From an uncultured Oscillospiraceae bacterium (lineage in GTDB: Bacteria; Bacillota_A; Clostridia; Oscillospirales; Oscillospiraceae), in assembly GCA_900754605.1 (NCBI GenBank), contig CAAEDK010000005.1:1-20605 (forward strand): a DNA stretch of 20,605 nucleotides. The letters are read 5' to 3'. Under the pieces are notes generated by a model. The model did no database searches and was not told where the DNA came from. It saw nothing but the letters and a program-made list of their open reading frames with translations. The position numbers and the translations under genes were made by a program. This document shows positions 13,994 through 20,605 of this stretch, in pieces (position 1 is the first letter of the stretch; every line of letters starts with the position of its first letter).

Positions 13994-15985
13994 ATGAAAC
14001 GAAAAAAGACATTTTCACAGGAAGAACTGCGTTACTTAAAACTTTTGGCCCAGCAGTACCCAACGGTACAGGCTGCCAGCAGTGAGATCATCAATCTTCA
14101 GGCTATTCTAAACCTGCCCAAAGGCACAGAGCACTTCCTCTCTGATGTCCATGGGGAGTATGAGGCATTTCTCCACATTTTGAATTCCTGCTCTGGTGTT
14201 ATTAAGGAAAAGGTGGATGATTTGTTTGCTGCGACCATCTCCCGTTCCGACCGGGATGAGCTTTGTACACTGATCTATTACCCGGAGGAGAAGCTGGAAC
14301 AGCTCCACCAGCTGCTGCCGGATATGAATGAGTGGTACCGCATCACCTTACACAGGCTCATCGAAATCTGCCGCTGGGTGTCCTCCAAATATACCCGCTC
14401 GAAGGTGCGTAAAGCCCTGCCTAAGGATTACGCTTATATCATTGATGAACTGCTCCACACCCACTATGATGAGGCGGATAAGCGGGATTATTATGAGAAT
14501 ATTATCAACACGATCATCGACCTGGGGCAGGCAGACCGGTTCATTGAGGCAGTTTCTCTGGTGATCAAGCGTATGGCGGTGGACCACATGCACATTGTGG
14601 GTGACATCTTTGACCGTGGGCCCCGGGCGGATATTATCATGGAATCTCTGCTGGAATACCACAGTGTAGATATCCAGTGGGGTAACCACGATATCCTTTG
14701 GATGGGGGCGGCCTGTGGCTCCCGTACCCTGGTGGCCACAGTGCTGGCCAACTCAATCCATTACAACAACCTGGAAGTTATCGAGACGGGGTACGGCATC
14801 TCCCTGCGTCCACTGTCCGTGTTTGCCAATGAGGAATACCGAGACTGCGACGTCCATCGGTTTGCGGTGAAGCTTACCGGGCCGGACGCCGACCAGTACA
14901 GCGAGAAGGATAAGCTGCTCTCTGCCCGGATGCACAAGGCCATCACCATCATCCTGTTCAAGCTGGAGGGGCAAAAGCTGCTCCGTCACCCGGAATACGA
15001 TATGGCTGACCGGCTTCTGCTGGACAAGATCGACTATGAGAACCGCTGCATTACCATTGGGGATATCACCTATCCTCTGGAGGATACTGATTTCCCCACA
15101 GTGGACCCGAAGGACCCCTATACCCTCACACCGGAGGAGGAAAGTGTGATCAATCAGCTCACCGCCTCCTTCCAGCGCAGTGAGAAGCTGCAAAAGCACA
15201 TCCGATTCCTGTACTCCAAGGGAAGCCTCTATAAGGTATTCAACGGCAATCTGCTCTTCCATGGCTGTGTTCCCATGACAGAGGATGGGCAGCTTCTTAC
15301 CTTCACATTGGGCGGAAAGGCTCGTAGCGGCAAAGAGTTTTTTGACTTTGCGGACACTGCTGCACGGCAGGCATATTATCACAAGCCGGGTTCCCCGGAG
15401 CGGCAGCAGGGGATGGATTTCCTCTGGTTCCTGTGGGCGGGACGAAACAGTCCCATCTTCGGGCGTAACCGCATGACCACCTTTGAGCGTCGGCTCATTA
15501 AGGATGAGTCTGCCTGGACAGAGCCTAAAAATGCCTATTACACCTATTATCAAGACCCTGCAGTATGTGATGCACTGCTGAAGGAATTCGGCTTGGAGGG
15601 ACCACACTGCCATATTATTAACGGCCATATTCCGGTGAAGTCTAAAAAGGGGGAGAGCCCCATCAAGGGTGGCGGCAAGCTGTTGGTGATCGACGGCGGT
15701 TTCTGCAAGGCTTATCAGCCGACGACCGGCATTGCGGGCTATACCTTGATCTACAACTCTTGGGTGCTGCGGCTGGTTTCCCACCAGCCCTTCTGTGGCC
15801 GAAATACCGCCATTGAAGAGAATGTGGATATTGCCAGCAGCTCTGAGGTGTTTGAGCGTATGGAGGCCCGAATCAAGATTGCTCAGACTGATGTGGGTAA
15901 AAAACTCCAGGCCCAAGCGGATGCGCTGCGGGATCTACTGGAGGCATACCGGGCTGGTGCGGTACTGGAGGACCACCGAGAATAA
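13994..15985 (+). CDS. fbp: Fructose-1,6-bisphosphatase, class III
   Basis: The enzyme removes the 1-phosphate of fructose 1,6-bisphosphate in gluconeogenesis. The product is 663 residues, matching the long Firmicutes-type class III enzyme, which is unrelated to the E. coli type. Metallophosphatase motifs are visible: SDVHGEYEAF (D51, H53), GDIFDRG (203-209) and GNHD (230-233), with a C-terminal histidine segment INGHIPVKSKKGESPIKGGG. In Bacillus subtilis this class is stimulated by phosphoenolpyruvate. GGAGG lies seven bases before the ATG. It is a single-gene unit with its own promoter and terminator. Confidence 0.96.
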   Translation: MKRKKTFSQEELRYLKLLAQQYPTVQAASSEIINLQAILNLPKGTEHFLSDVHGEYEAFLHILNSCSGVIKEKVDDLFAATISRSDRDELCTLIYYPEEKLEQLHQLLPDMNEWYRITLHRLIEICRWVSSKYTRSKVRKALPKDYAYIIDELLHTHYDEADKRDYYENIINTIIDLGQADRFIEAVSLVIKRMAVDHMHIVGDIFDRGPRADIIMESLLEYHSVDIQWGNHDILWMGAACGSRTLVATVLANSIHYNNLEVIETGYGISLRPLSVFANEEYRDCDVHRFAVKLTGPDADQYSEKDKLLSARMHKAITIILFKLEGQKLLRHPEYDMADRLLLDKIDYENRCITIGDITYPLEDTDFPTVDPKDPYTLTPEEESVINQLTASFQRSEKLQKHIRFLYSKGSLYKVFNGNLLFHGCVPMTEDGQLLTFTLGGKARSGKEFFDFADTAARQAYYHKPGSPERQQGMDFLWFLWAGRNSPIFGRNRMTTFERRLIKDESAWTEPKNAYYTYYQDPAVCDALLKEFGLEGPHCHIINGHIPVKSKKGESPIKGGGKLLVIDGGFCKAYQPTTGIAGYTLIYNSWVLRLVSHQPFCGRNTAIEENVDIASSSEVFERMEARIKIAQTDVGKKLQAQADALRDLLEAYRAGAVLEDHRE

Positions 15986-16029
15986 GGCAGATGTTAAAGC
16001 GGTGAGCCATCGATGCCGCCGTATAGAGA

Positions 16030-16071
16030 AGCCCCGACCGCGCGCTTCTGCCGCACGGTCGGGGCTTTTTT
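16030..16071 (+). terminator. Terminator of fbp
   Basis: AGCCCCGACCG pairs with CGGTCGGGGCT around a 15-base loop and runs into TTTTTT. It lies 45 bp past the fbp stop and just beyond the 3' end of the convergent lipoprotein gene, so it may stop that transcript as well. Confidence 0.93.
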
Positions 16072-16073
16072 GT

Positions 16074-16598
16074 TCAGGAGGCTGATGCTGCTGGATCTGT
16101 GAGGTCTAGACCGTACTCGCCAATCTCCAGAGAGCCGTCTTTTAAGGAGATAAATGGGGAGAACTCCGCTGTGCCTTCTGGACTGGAGAGGAGGATAGTG
16201 GCATCGGGAAAGATATCGCTGATGTTACACTGGATGAGGAACGGACGGCAGTCGGGTTCCTCATAAACGAGCGAGGAACTGGAAGTGTTGATGTCATTTT
16301 GGTAGAGAGATAGATGAGTATCCGGATAGCGGGGAATCACCAGATAGTAGTCGCCGGAAGAGAAATAATGGATGGGCAGCTGGGTGTTGTCCAAGTAGTG
16401 CTCTGCATAAAAGGGCAGAGTATCTGTATAGCTTTGAAAGCCAAGATGGGCCACGGCATAAAGCTGCCTATCTGTAAACGGGATACTGTCCTCTGAACTG
16501 GCGGAGGGAGGAAGATTAGATGCATTTGGGAGAGGGGCGCAGCCAAATAAGAACGCGCAGGACAGGACACATGCAGTTTGAAGCAGACTGTATTTCAT
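16074..16598 (-). CDS. Putative lipoprotein of unknown function
   Basis: The product is a 174-residue protein that begins with a basic residue, a hydrophobic stretch and the lipobox LFGC with C20 as the likely lipidated cysteine. It would be anchored to the outer face of the cytoplasmic membrane. A Ser/Pro-rich linker (about 22-38) precedes a soluble domain rich in Tyr, Asp and Ser (for example FSSGDYYLVIPRYPD). I do not recognise the family. GGAGG lies nine bases before the ATG. A TATACT at 16630-16625 on the minus strand could be its -10 box, but the -35 is poor; read-through from the tRNA cluster is an alternative. Confidence 0.8.
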   Translation of the reverse strand: MKYSLLQTACVLSCAFLFGCAPLPNASNLPPSASSEDSIPFTDRQLYAVAHLGFQSYTDTLPFYAEHYLDNTQLPIHYFSSGDYYLVIPRYPDTHLSLYQNDINTSSSSLVYEEPDCRPFLIQCNISDIFPDATILLSSPEGTAEFSPFISLKDGSLEIGEYGLDLTDPAASAS

Positions 16599-16635
16599 GG
16601 TGATTTTCCTCCACAGGTGTCAGAAGTATAAAATG

Positions 16636-16667
16636 AAGAAAACCACGACATTAGTCGTGGTTTTCTT
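16636..16667 (-). terminator. Terminator of the tRNA cluster
   Basis: A perfect 14-bp stem (AAGAAAACCACGAC with its reverse complement) around an ATTA loop sits two bases past the CCA end of tRNA-Val. The A/T-rich outer part of the stem provides the U-tract on the minus strand. Confidence 0.88.
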
Positions 16668-16669
16668 TC

Positions 16670-16745
16670 TGGTGGAGACAACAGAACTCGAATCTGTGAC
16701 CTTCCGCGTGTGAGGCGGACGCTCTACCGGCTGAGCTATGCCTCC
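16670..16745 (-). tRNA. tRNA-Val (anticodon CAC)
   Basis: The 76-nt gene has acceptor stem GGAGGCA / TGTCTCC with one G-U pair and encoded CCA. The anticodon stem TCCGC/GCGGA closes the loop CTCACAC, giving anticodon CAC. Last of three tRNAs in the cluster. Confidence 0.95.
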
Positions 16746-16771
16746 ATATAGGAGAAACGGCAGTGAAAAAG

Positions 16772-16846
16772 TGGTGACCCGGACGGGAATCGAACCCGTG
16801 TTGCCGCCGTGAAAGGGCGGAGTCTTAACCGCTTGACCACCGGGCC
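16772..16846 (-). tRNA. tRNA-Glu (anticodon TTC)
   Basis: The 75-nt gene has acceptor stem GGCCCGG / CCGGGTC, encoded CCA, and the loop CTTTCAC closed by CCGCC/GGCGG, giving anticodon TTC. It closely resembles Bacillus tRNA-Glu. Middle gene of the cluster. Confidence 0.95.
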
Positions 16847-16888
16847 GTTCTATATGGGAACGAACATATAGTCCGAACTTTAGTAAAA

Positions 16889-16965
16889 TGGTAGCGGCAC
16901 CTGGATTCGAACCGGGGACAACTCGGGTATGAACCGAGGGCTCTAGCCAACTGAGCTATGCCGCC
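16889..16965 (-). tRNA. tRNA-Met (anticodon CAT), elongator type
   Basis: The 77-nt gene has acceptor stem GGCGGCA / TGCCGCT with a G1-U72 pair, encoded CCA and the loop TTCATAC. It resembles the Bacillus elongator tRNA-Met rather than the initiator, which has an unpaired 1-72 position. The T stem CCCGG/CCAGG has a central C-A mismatch. A tRNA-Ile with modified CAT cannot be wholly excluded by eye. Confidence 0.9.
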
Positions 16966-16999
16966 TTGTCGACCTGTCCTCTCGAACAGGGCAAGGATG

Positions 17000-17028
17000 A
17001 GTATACAGTATGACTAGAAAAATGTCAA
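17000..17028 (-). promoter_or_regulatory. Promoter of the tRNA-Met/Glu/Val cluster
   Basis: On the minus strand, a perfect TTGACA (17028-17023) and TATACT (17005-17000) are separated by 17 bp, in an AT-rich setting. It starts transcription about 30 bases before tRNA-Met. Confidence 0.9.
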
Positions 17029-17056
17029 CACTTTTTCTGAAAAAAATTAAAAAAAT

Positions 17057-17090
17057 TTCCCGGTCTCCGAAACAGACGGGAGACCGGGAA
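17057..17090 (-). terminator. Terminator of the TIM-barrel gene
   Basis: TTCCCGGTCTCC and its reverse complement GGAGACCGGGAA form a perfect 12-bp stem with a 10-base loop. The minus strand continues with a run of seven T residues and further T-rich sequence. It begins four bases past the gene's stop codon. Confidence 0.92.
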
Positions 17091-17094
17091 AATA

Positions 17095-17775
17095 TCACTC
17101 TTGACGGCTGAAGTTTTTGCGATGGCTGATCATGATATCTGCAAAGAGCTGGCCAGTTGTGGGAGGCGTATAAGTAATGGCGTTGGCTCCAGCTTCAATG
17201 GTGCGGAGAATGTCCTCGTCCCTGGGGCCGCCGGTGGCGATGATAGGAACGGTGGGGAATTCGGCGCGGATCTTGGCTACGATCTCGGGGGTTTTGGAGG
17301 CGCCCGAAACATTGAGAATATCTGCTCCGGCGGCCAGGCGCCCAGCGATATCCATATCACCAGAGACGATGGTGGTGACCACTGGGATATCTACCACTGC
17401 CTTCATTTTTGCAATGGTCTCATTGGAGATAGGAGCATTGACCACCACACCGGAAGCACCCTGGTGTTCCGAATATTCTGCCAGGCGGACAGAACGATCA
17501 CCGTTGGTCATGCCGCCTCCGACACCGACAAAGACCGGAACTTCAGATACACTGATGATGGCCTGGGTAATGGACGGCTGAGGAGTAAAGGGATAGACTG
17601 CGATGATGGCATCGGCGTTCACATTTTTGATGATGGCTACATCTGTGGAAAAGACCAGGGATTTGATCCGCCGACCAAAGATCCGGATGCCGCCGCACTC
17701 AGAGATGCACTTGGGGACGGTGAGCAGGTGGCTGCGCAGAGTGCCGCTGTACTCCGGGGTAAACTTTGTTTTCAT
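17095..17775 (-). CDS. TIM-barrel protein of unknown function
   Basis: The product is a 226-residue protein with alternating strands and helices and glycine-rich turns of a phosphate-binding TIM barrel: VFVGVGGG (about 83-90), GADILNVSGASK, and the late IIATGGPRDEDILRTIEAGA followed by TYTPPTTG. The pattern recalls ThiG, HisA/HisF and IMP-dehydrogenase-like barrels, but no specific family is certain; homologues are often given only a vague hydrolase label. It is soluble, without a signal peptide. The start is ATG at 17775, with GGAGGG nine bases upstream; the ATG at 17799 would place the ribosome binding site inside the gene. It lies downstream of purL but is separated from it by a terminator and probably has its own promoter. 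Confidence 0.8.
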   Translation of the reverse strand: MKTKFTPEYSGTLRSHLLTVPKCISECGGIRIFGRRIKSLVFSTDVAIIKNVNADAIIAVYPFTPQPSITQAIISVSEVPVFVGVGGGMTNGDRSVRLAEYSEHQGASGVVVNAPISNETIAKMKAVVDIPVVTTIVSGDMDIAGRLAAGADILNVSGASKTPEIVAKIRAEFPTVPIIATGGPRDEDILRTIEAGANAITYTPPTTGQLFADIMISHRKNFSRQE

Positions 17776-17844
17776 GATATGGATCCCTCCTTTGGGCATT
17801 GAACATGAAGGCCGCCGGTCTCTGCCGGCATATCTAGCGAAACT

Positions 17845-17850
17845 ATTATA
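17845..17850 (-). promoter_or_regulatory. Possible -10 box of the TIM-barrel gene
   Basis: A perfect TATAAT on the minus strand lies 69 bp before the start codon, in an AT-rich patch after the purL terminator. No good -35 hexamer is found at the usual distance. Confidence 0.4.
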
Positions 17851-17916
17851 CTACGTTTTTTTGAGATTGGATAGCAGGAGTGAAAAATTTTCTGCCCAGC
17901 AGCTGATCAGGCAGTG

Positions 17917-17952
17917 AAAATGCCGCCCCCCGGAGTGGACCAGGGAGCGGCA
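17917..17952 (-). terminator. Terminator of purL
   Basis: On the minus strand, TGCCGCTCCC pairs with GGGGGCGGCA (one U-G pair) around a loop, followed by TTTTC. It starts 11 bp past the purL stop. Confidence 0.75.
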
Positions 17953-17963
17953 GATAGAAAGGA

Positions 17964-20605
17964 TTATTTGAAGTATTCGGCGCCGGACTCGAAGAGAGGC
18001 TGGTGTTTGCTGCCGGGGATATTGACACCTACATACTGGCCGCGGCGCTCCAGATGGGCCATCTTGCCCATCACTCGGCCATCAGGGGAGAAGATACCCT
18101 CAATGGCATTGATAGAACCGTTGGGATTGAAGGCGATGTCCATGGTGGGCTTTCCAGCGGCGTCTACATACTGGGTTGCGATCTGACCGTTGGCAATCAA
18201 GGACTCCAGCGCAGCCTTGGGAGCCACGAAACGGCCCTCGCCGTGAGAGATGGGGATGGTGTGCAGGTCACCCACCTGGCTCTTGAGCATCCAGGGGGAG
18301 TTTACGCTGGCTACGCGGGTGGTCACATAGCTGGACTGGTGCCGGCCGATGAGGTTATAGGTCAGAGTGGGACAGGTCTCATCCATATCCCGGATCTCAC
18401 CGTAGGGGACCAGGCCAAGTTTCACCAGAGCCTGGAAGCCGTTGCAGATGCCCAGCATCAGGCCGTCCCGGTGCTTCAGCAGATCCATGATGGCGTCTGC
18501 CAGGGCGGGGGAGCGGAGGAAGGAGGCGATGAACTTGCCGGAGCCCTCGGGCTCGTCACCGCCGGAGAAGCCGCCGGGAATGACCACCATCTGAGCGGAG
18601 CGAATGGCCTGCTCCAGAGCCTGAGCGGACTGAGTGAGGAAATCGGTGGTCAGGTTGCGCACCACCACGATCTCCGGGTCGATGCCAGCCCGGATACAGG
18701 CCCGGGCAGTATCATACTCACAGTTGGTGCCGGGGAATACGGGAATAACTGCCTTGGGATGTGCCAGCTTGTGCTTGCAGACGGCCACGGAGCGCTTGTC
18801 CCAGGAGATGGGGGCAACGGCTTCGGTGGTGCCGGCCTTGGTGGGGTAGACGGGTTCCAGAACGGCATCGTTCAGAGCCAGCAACTCGTCGATAGAAACG
18901 GCCTCACCAGGCAGAGCGATCATGGGGACTTCGGTGGTCTCACCGATGCGGCGGGCGCAGGGCAGATTGACATCCTCGGTCAGTTCAGCCACGATGCCGC
19001 CCACCTGGGGGACATACCAGTTGACATCCTCCATGCCGGCCTGGAAGCCAATCTGGTTGCCGAAGGACATCTTCATCACGGCCTCAGCCAGGCTGTTTTC
19101 CACGGCCCAAGCAGCCTTTACCTTCCCAGTCTGGCACAGGGTGTGGAACTCTTCCCAAGCGGCCTTCAGACTGTCAGCGGTGCAGTCGGCGGGAGCAAAG
19201 AGATAAACGGAATGTCCAGCAGCCTTAAACTCGGGGGAGAGCACCTCTCCTGCCTTCACAGGGGCGATGGCGAAGGAGATCAGAGTGGGGGGGACATCCT
19301 TGTCCAGGAAAGATCCGGACATAGAATCCTTGCCGCCGATGGCGGCCGCCCCCAGTTCCAGCTGGGCGTCCAGAGCGCCTAGCAGAGCGGAGAAGGGCTT
19401 GCCCCAGCGCTGGGGTTTGTTCCGCAGCTTCTCAAAGAACTCCTGAAGGGTCAGATAGGCCTTCTTGTAATCAGCACCGGCAGCTACGATCTTAGCCACA
19501 GAGGTATAGACGGCGTCGTGGGCCCCCTGGTAGGGATCAGCGGACAGGGCCTCCGGATCGCAGCCCCAGGACATAACGCTGGCCTGATCGGTCTCCTGGC
19601 CGGGCAGGACAGGGAACAGGGCGGCCATGGCCTGGGCGGGGGTGCGCTGGGTCTTGCCGCCGAAGGGCATCAGGACACTGCCTGCCCCGATAGAGCCGTC
19701 AAATCGCTCCGTAAGGCCGCGGCGGCTGGCGCTCTTCAGGCTGGAGGCCATCTCGCGCAGGGAAGCGGGGGCCTGAGCAGTTGTGCTCTTGTCCTTAGAG
19801 ACCGAGACACCGGCGTGCTTTACCGCGCCGTTGGTATTCAAAAATTCACGGGAGAGGTCAGCCACAGTCTGGCCCTTCCAGTGCATGACCATCCGGGGGA
19901 TTTCCGTGACCACAGCCACCTGATAGGCCTCCAGGTTTTCTGCCTCAGCGGCGGCAATGAACTTGGCGGCATCCTCCGGGGCAACAACCACAGCCATGCG
20001 CTCCTGACTCTCGGAGATGGCCAGTTCGGTGCCGTCCAGACCTTCGTACTTCTTGCGTACTGCATCCAATTGGATCTCCAAGCCGTCGGCCAGTTCGCCG
20101 ATGGCCACGGACACGCCGCCGGCGCCAAAGTCGTTGCAGCGCTTAATAAGACGGGTGATCTCCCCGTTCCGGAACAGGCGCTGGATCTTCCGCTCCTCGG
20201 GAGCGTTGCCCTTCTGGACCTCGGAGGCCATGGTGGTCAGGGACTTCTTGTTGTGGCTCTTGGAGGAGCCAGTGGCACCACCGATACCGTCTCGGCCAGT
20301 GCGGCCGCCCAGCAGGATGACCAGGTCTCCAGGAGCGGGACGCTCACGGCGGACGTTCTCTGCGGGGGCTGCACCGACTACGGCGCCGCACTCCAGACGT
20401 TTAGCGATATAGCCATCATGGTACACCTCGGCCACATGGCCGGTGGCCAGACCGATCTGGTTGCCATAGGAGGAGTAGCCTGCCGCCGCGGTCTGGGCCA
20501 GCTTCCGCTGGGGCAGCTTGCCCTCCAGGGTCTGGTCAAAGGGTACCCGAGGATCGCCGCCGCCGGTGAAGCGCATAGCCTGGTGGACATACACGCGGCC
20601 GGAGA
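17964..20605 (-). CDS. purL: Phosphoribosylformylglycinamidine synthase, single-chain PurL with fused glutaminase (5' end outside window)
   Basis: The enzyme makes FGAM from FGAR, ATP and glutamine in purine synthesis. About 880 C-terminal residues are in the window; the frame is still open at the right edge, so the N-terminal part is missing. The synthase body includes GGGDPRVPFDQT, CNDFGAGGVSVAIGELADG and IGGKDSMSGSF. The C-terminal glutaminase (about 17964-18765) starts at VIPVFPGTNCEYD, with the nucleophile Cys in LGICNGFQ (codon 18446-18444) and the His/Glu part in ISHGEGRF. The fusion and motifs fit the large single-chain type found in Clostridia, rather than the separate PurL, PurQ and PurS of Bacillus. 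The stop is followed by a terminator, so purL ends its transcript. Confidence 0.95.
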   Translation of the reverse strand, partial: SGRVYVHQAMRFTGGGDPRVPFDQTLEGKLPQRKLAQTAAAGYSSYGNQIGLATGHVAEVYHDGYIAKRLECGAVVGAAPAENVRRERPAPGDLVILLGGRTGRDGIGGATGSSKSHNKKSLTTMASEVQKGNAPEERKIQRLFRNGEITRLIKRCNDFGAGGVSVAIGELADGLEIQLDAVRKKYEGLDGTELAISESQERMAVVVAPEDAAKFIAAAEAENLEAYQVAVVTEIPRMVMHWKGQTVADLSREFLNTNGAVKHAGVSVSKDKSTTAQAPASLREMASSLKSASRRGLTERFDGSIGAGSVLMPFGGKTQRTPAQAMAALFPVLPGQETDQASVMSWGCDPEALSADPYQGAHDAVYTSVAKIVAAGADYKKAYLTLQEFFEKLRNKPQRWGKPFSALLGALDAQLELGAAAIGGKDSMSGSFLDKDVPPTLISFAIAPVKAGEVLSPEFKAAGHSVYLFAPADCTADSLKAAWEEFHTLCQTGKVKAAWAVENSLAEAVMKMSFGNQIGFQAGMEDVNWYVPQVGGIVAELTEDVNLPCARRIGETTEVPMIALPGEAVSIDELLALNDAVLEPVYPTKAGTTEAVAPISWDKRSVAVCKHKLAHPKAVIPVFPGTNCEYDTARACIRAGIDPEIVVVRNLTTDFLTQSAQALEQAIRSAQMVVIPGGFSGGDEPEGSGKFIASFLRSPALADAIMDLLKHRDGLMLGICNGFQALVKLGLVPYGEIRDMDETCPTLTYNLIGRHQSSYVTTRVASVNSPWMLKSQVGDLHTIPISHGEGRFVAPKAALESLIANGQIATQYVDAAGKPTMDIAFNPNGSINAIEGIFSPDGRVMGKMAHLERRGQYVGVNIPGSKHQPLFESGAEYFK

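Noticed and set aside
18003..19382. Long open frame on the plus strand antisense to purL (459 codons)
   Set aside because: It mirrors the strongly supported purL reading frame; its translation is glycine/histidine-rich without recognisable domains, as expected for a shadow of GC-rich coding sequence.
1..20605. CRISPR array or rRNA genes
   Set aside because: No regularly spaced identical repeats and no rRNA-like sequence were seen on either strand.

Overview
The window looks like a piece of a Gram-positive Clostridia chromosome, most likely a gut Oscillospiraceae relative such as the Flavonifractor/Lawsonibacter/Intestinimonas group. The evidence is strong AGGAGG-type ribosome binding sites, a T-box leader in front of an ilv operon, the Firmicutes-type (class III) fructose-1,6-bisphosphatase, a single-chain PurL with a fused glutaminase, CCA-encoding tRNA genes and moderately GC-rich coding sequence. 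The genus is an inference from these features; no marker gene in the window settles it.

Region 1 (1-4477) is the end of an integrated mobile element. It holds the tail of a DUF6809-like gene, a small zinc-ribbon protein, and two tandem tyrosine recombinases. The second recombinase carries an unusual C-terminal extension that repeats its own N-terminal arm-type DNA-binding domain and ends in a helix-turn-helix-like segment. Next comes an oppositely oriented Fic-domain gene with a clean sigma-A type promoter overlapped by a long dyad. The Fic gene is bracketed by an 84/81-bp direct repeat that contains a minus-strand terminator-like hairpin. A tRNA-Ala(CGC) gene (4548-4623) follows, with its 3' end facing the element.

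Region 2 (4773-10760) is a minus-strand branched-chain amino acid operon read from right to left: promoter, T-box riboswitch (probable Leu specifier CTC), ilvB copy 1, ilvN copy 1, ilvB copy 2, ilvN copy 2, ilvC, terminator. It encodes two complete but clearly diverged acetohydroxyacid synthases followed by the next pathway enzyme. Copy 1 of the large subunit has lost the Trp of the QWQ motif linked to 2-ketobutyrate preference and several other consensus residues.

Region 3 (10832-13810) starts with a divergent plus-strand pair, a ketopantoate-reductase-family protein and a Nudix hydrolase, sharing a well-formed promoter. A shared bidirectional terminator separates them from a convergent MATE-family transporter that begins with TTG.

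Region 4 (13924-16598) holds fbp on the plus strand with its terminator, then a minus-strand orphan lipoprotein. Region 5 (16636-17028) is a tRNA-Met, tRNA-Glu, tRNA-Val cluster on the minus strand with one strong promoter and one terminator. Region 6 (17057-20605) has an uncharacterised TIM-barrel protein and the 3' part of purL, which runs off the right edge.

Most of the window is ordinary housekeeping chromosome. The parts most worth a second look are the second integrase's architecture, the repeat-bracketed Fic module with its promoter dyad, and the doubled, diverged acetohydroxyacid synthase operon.
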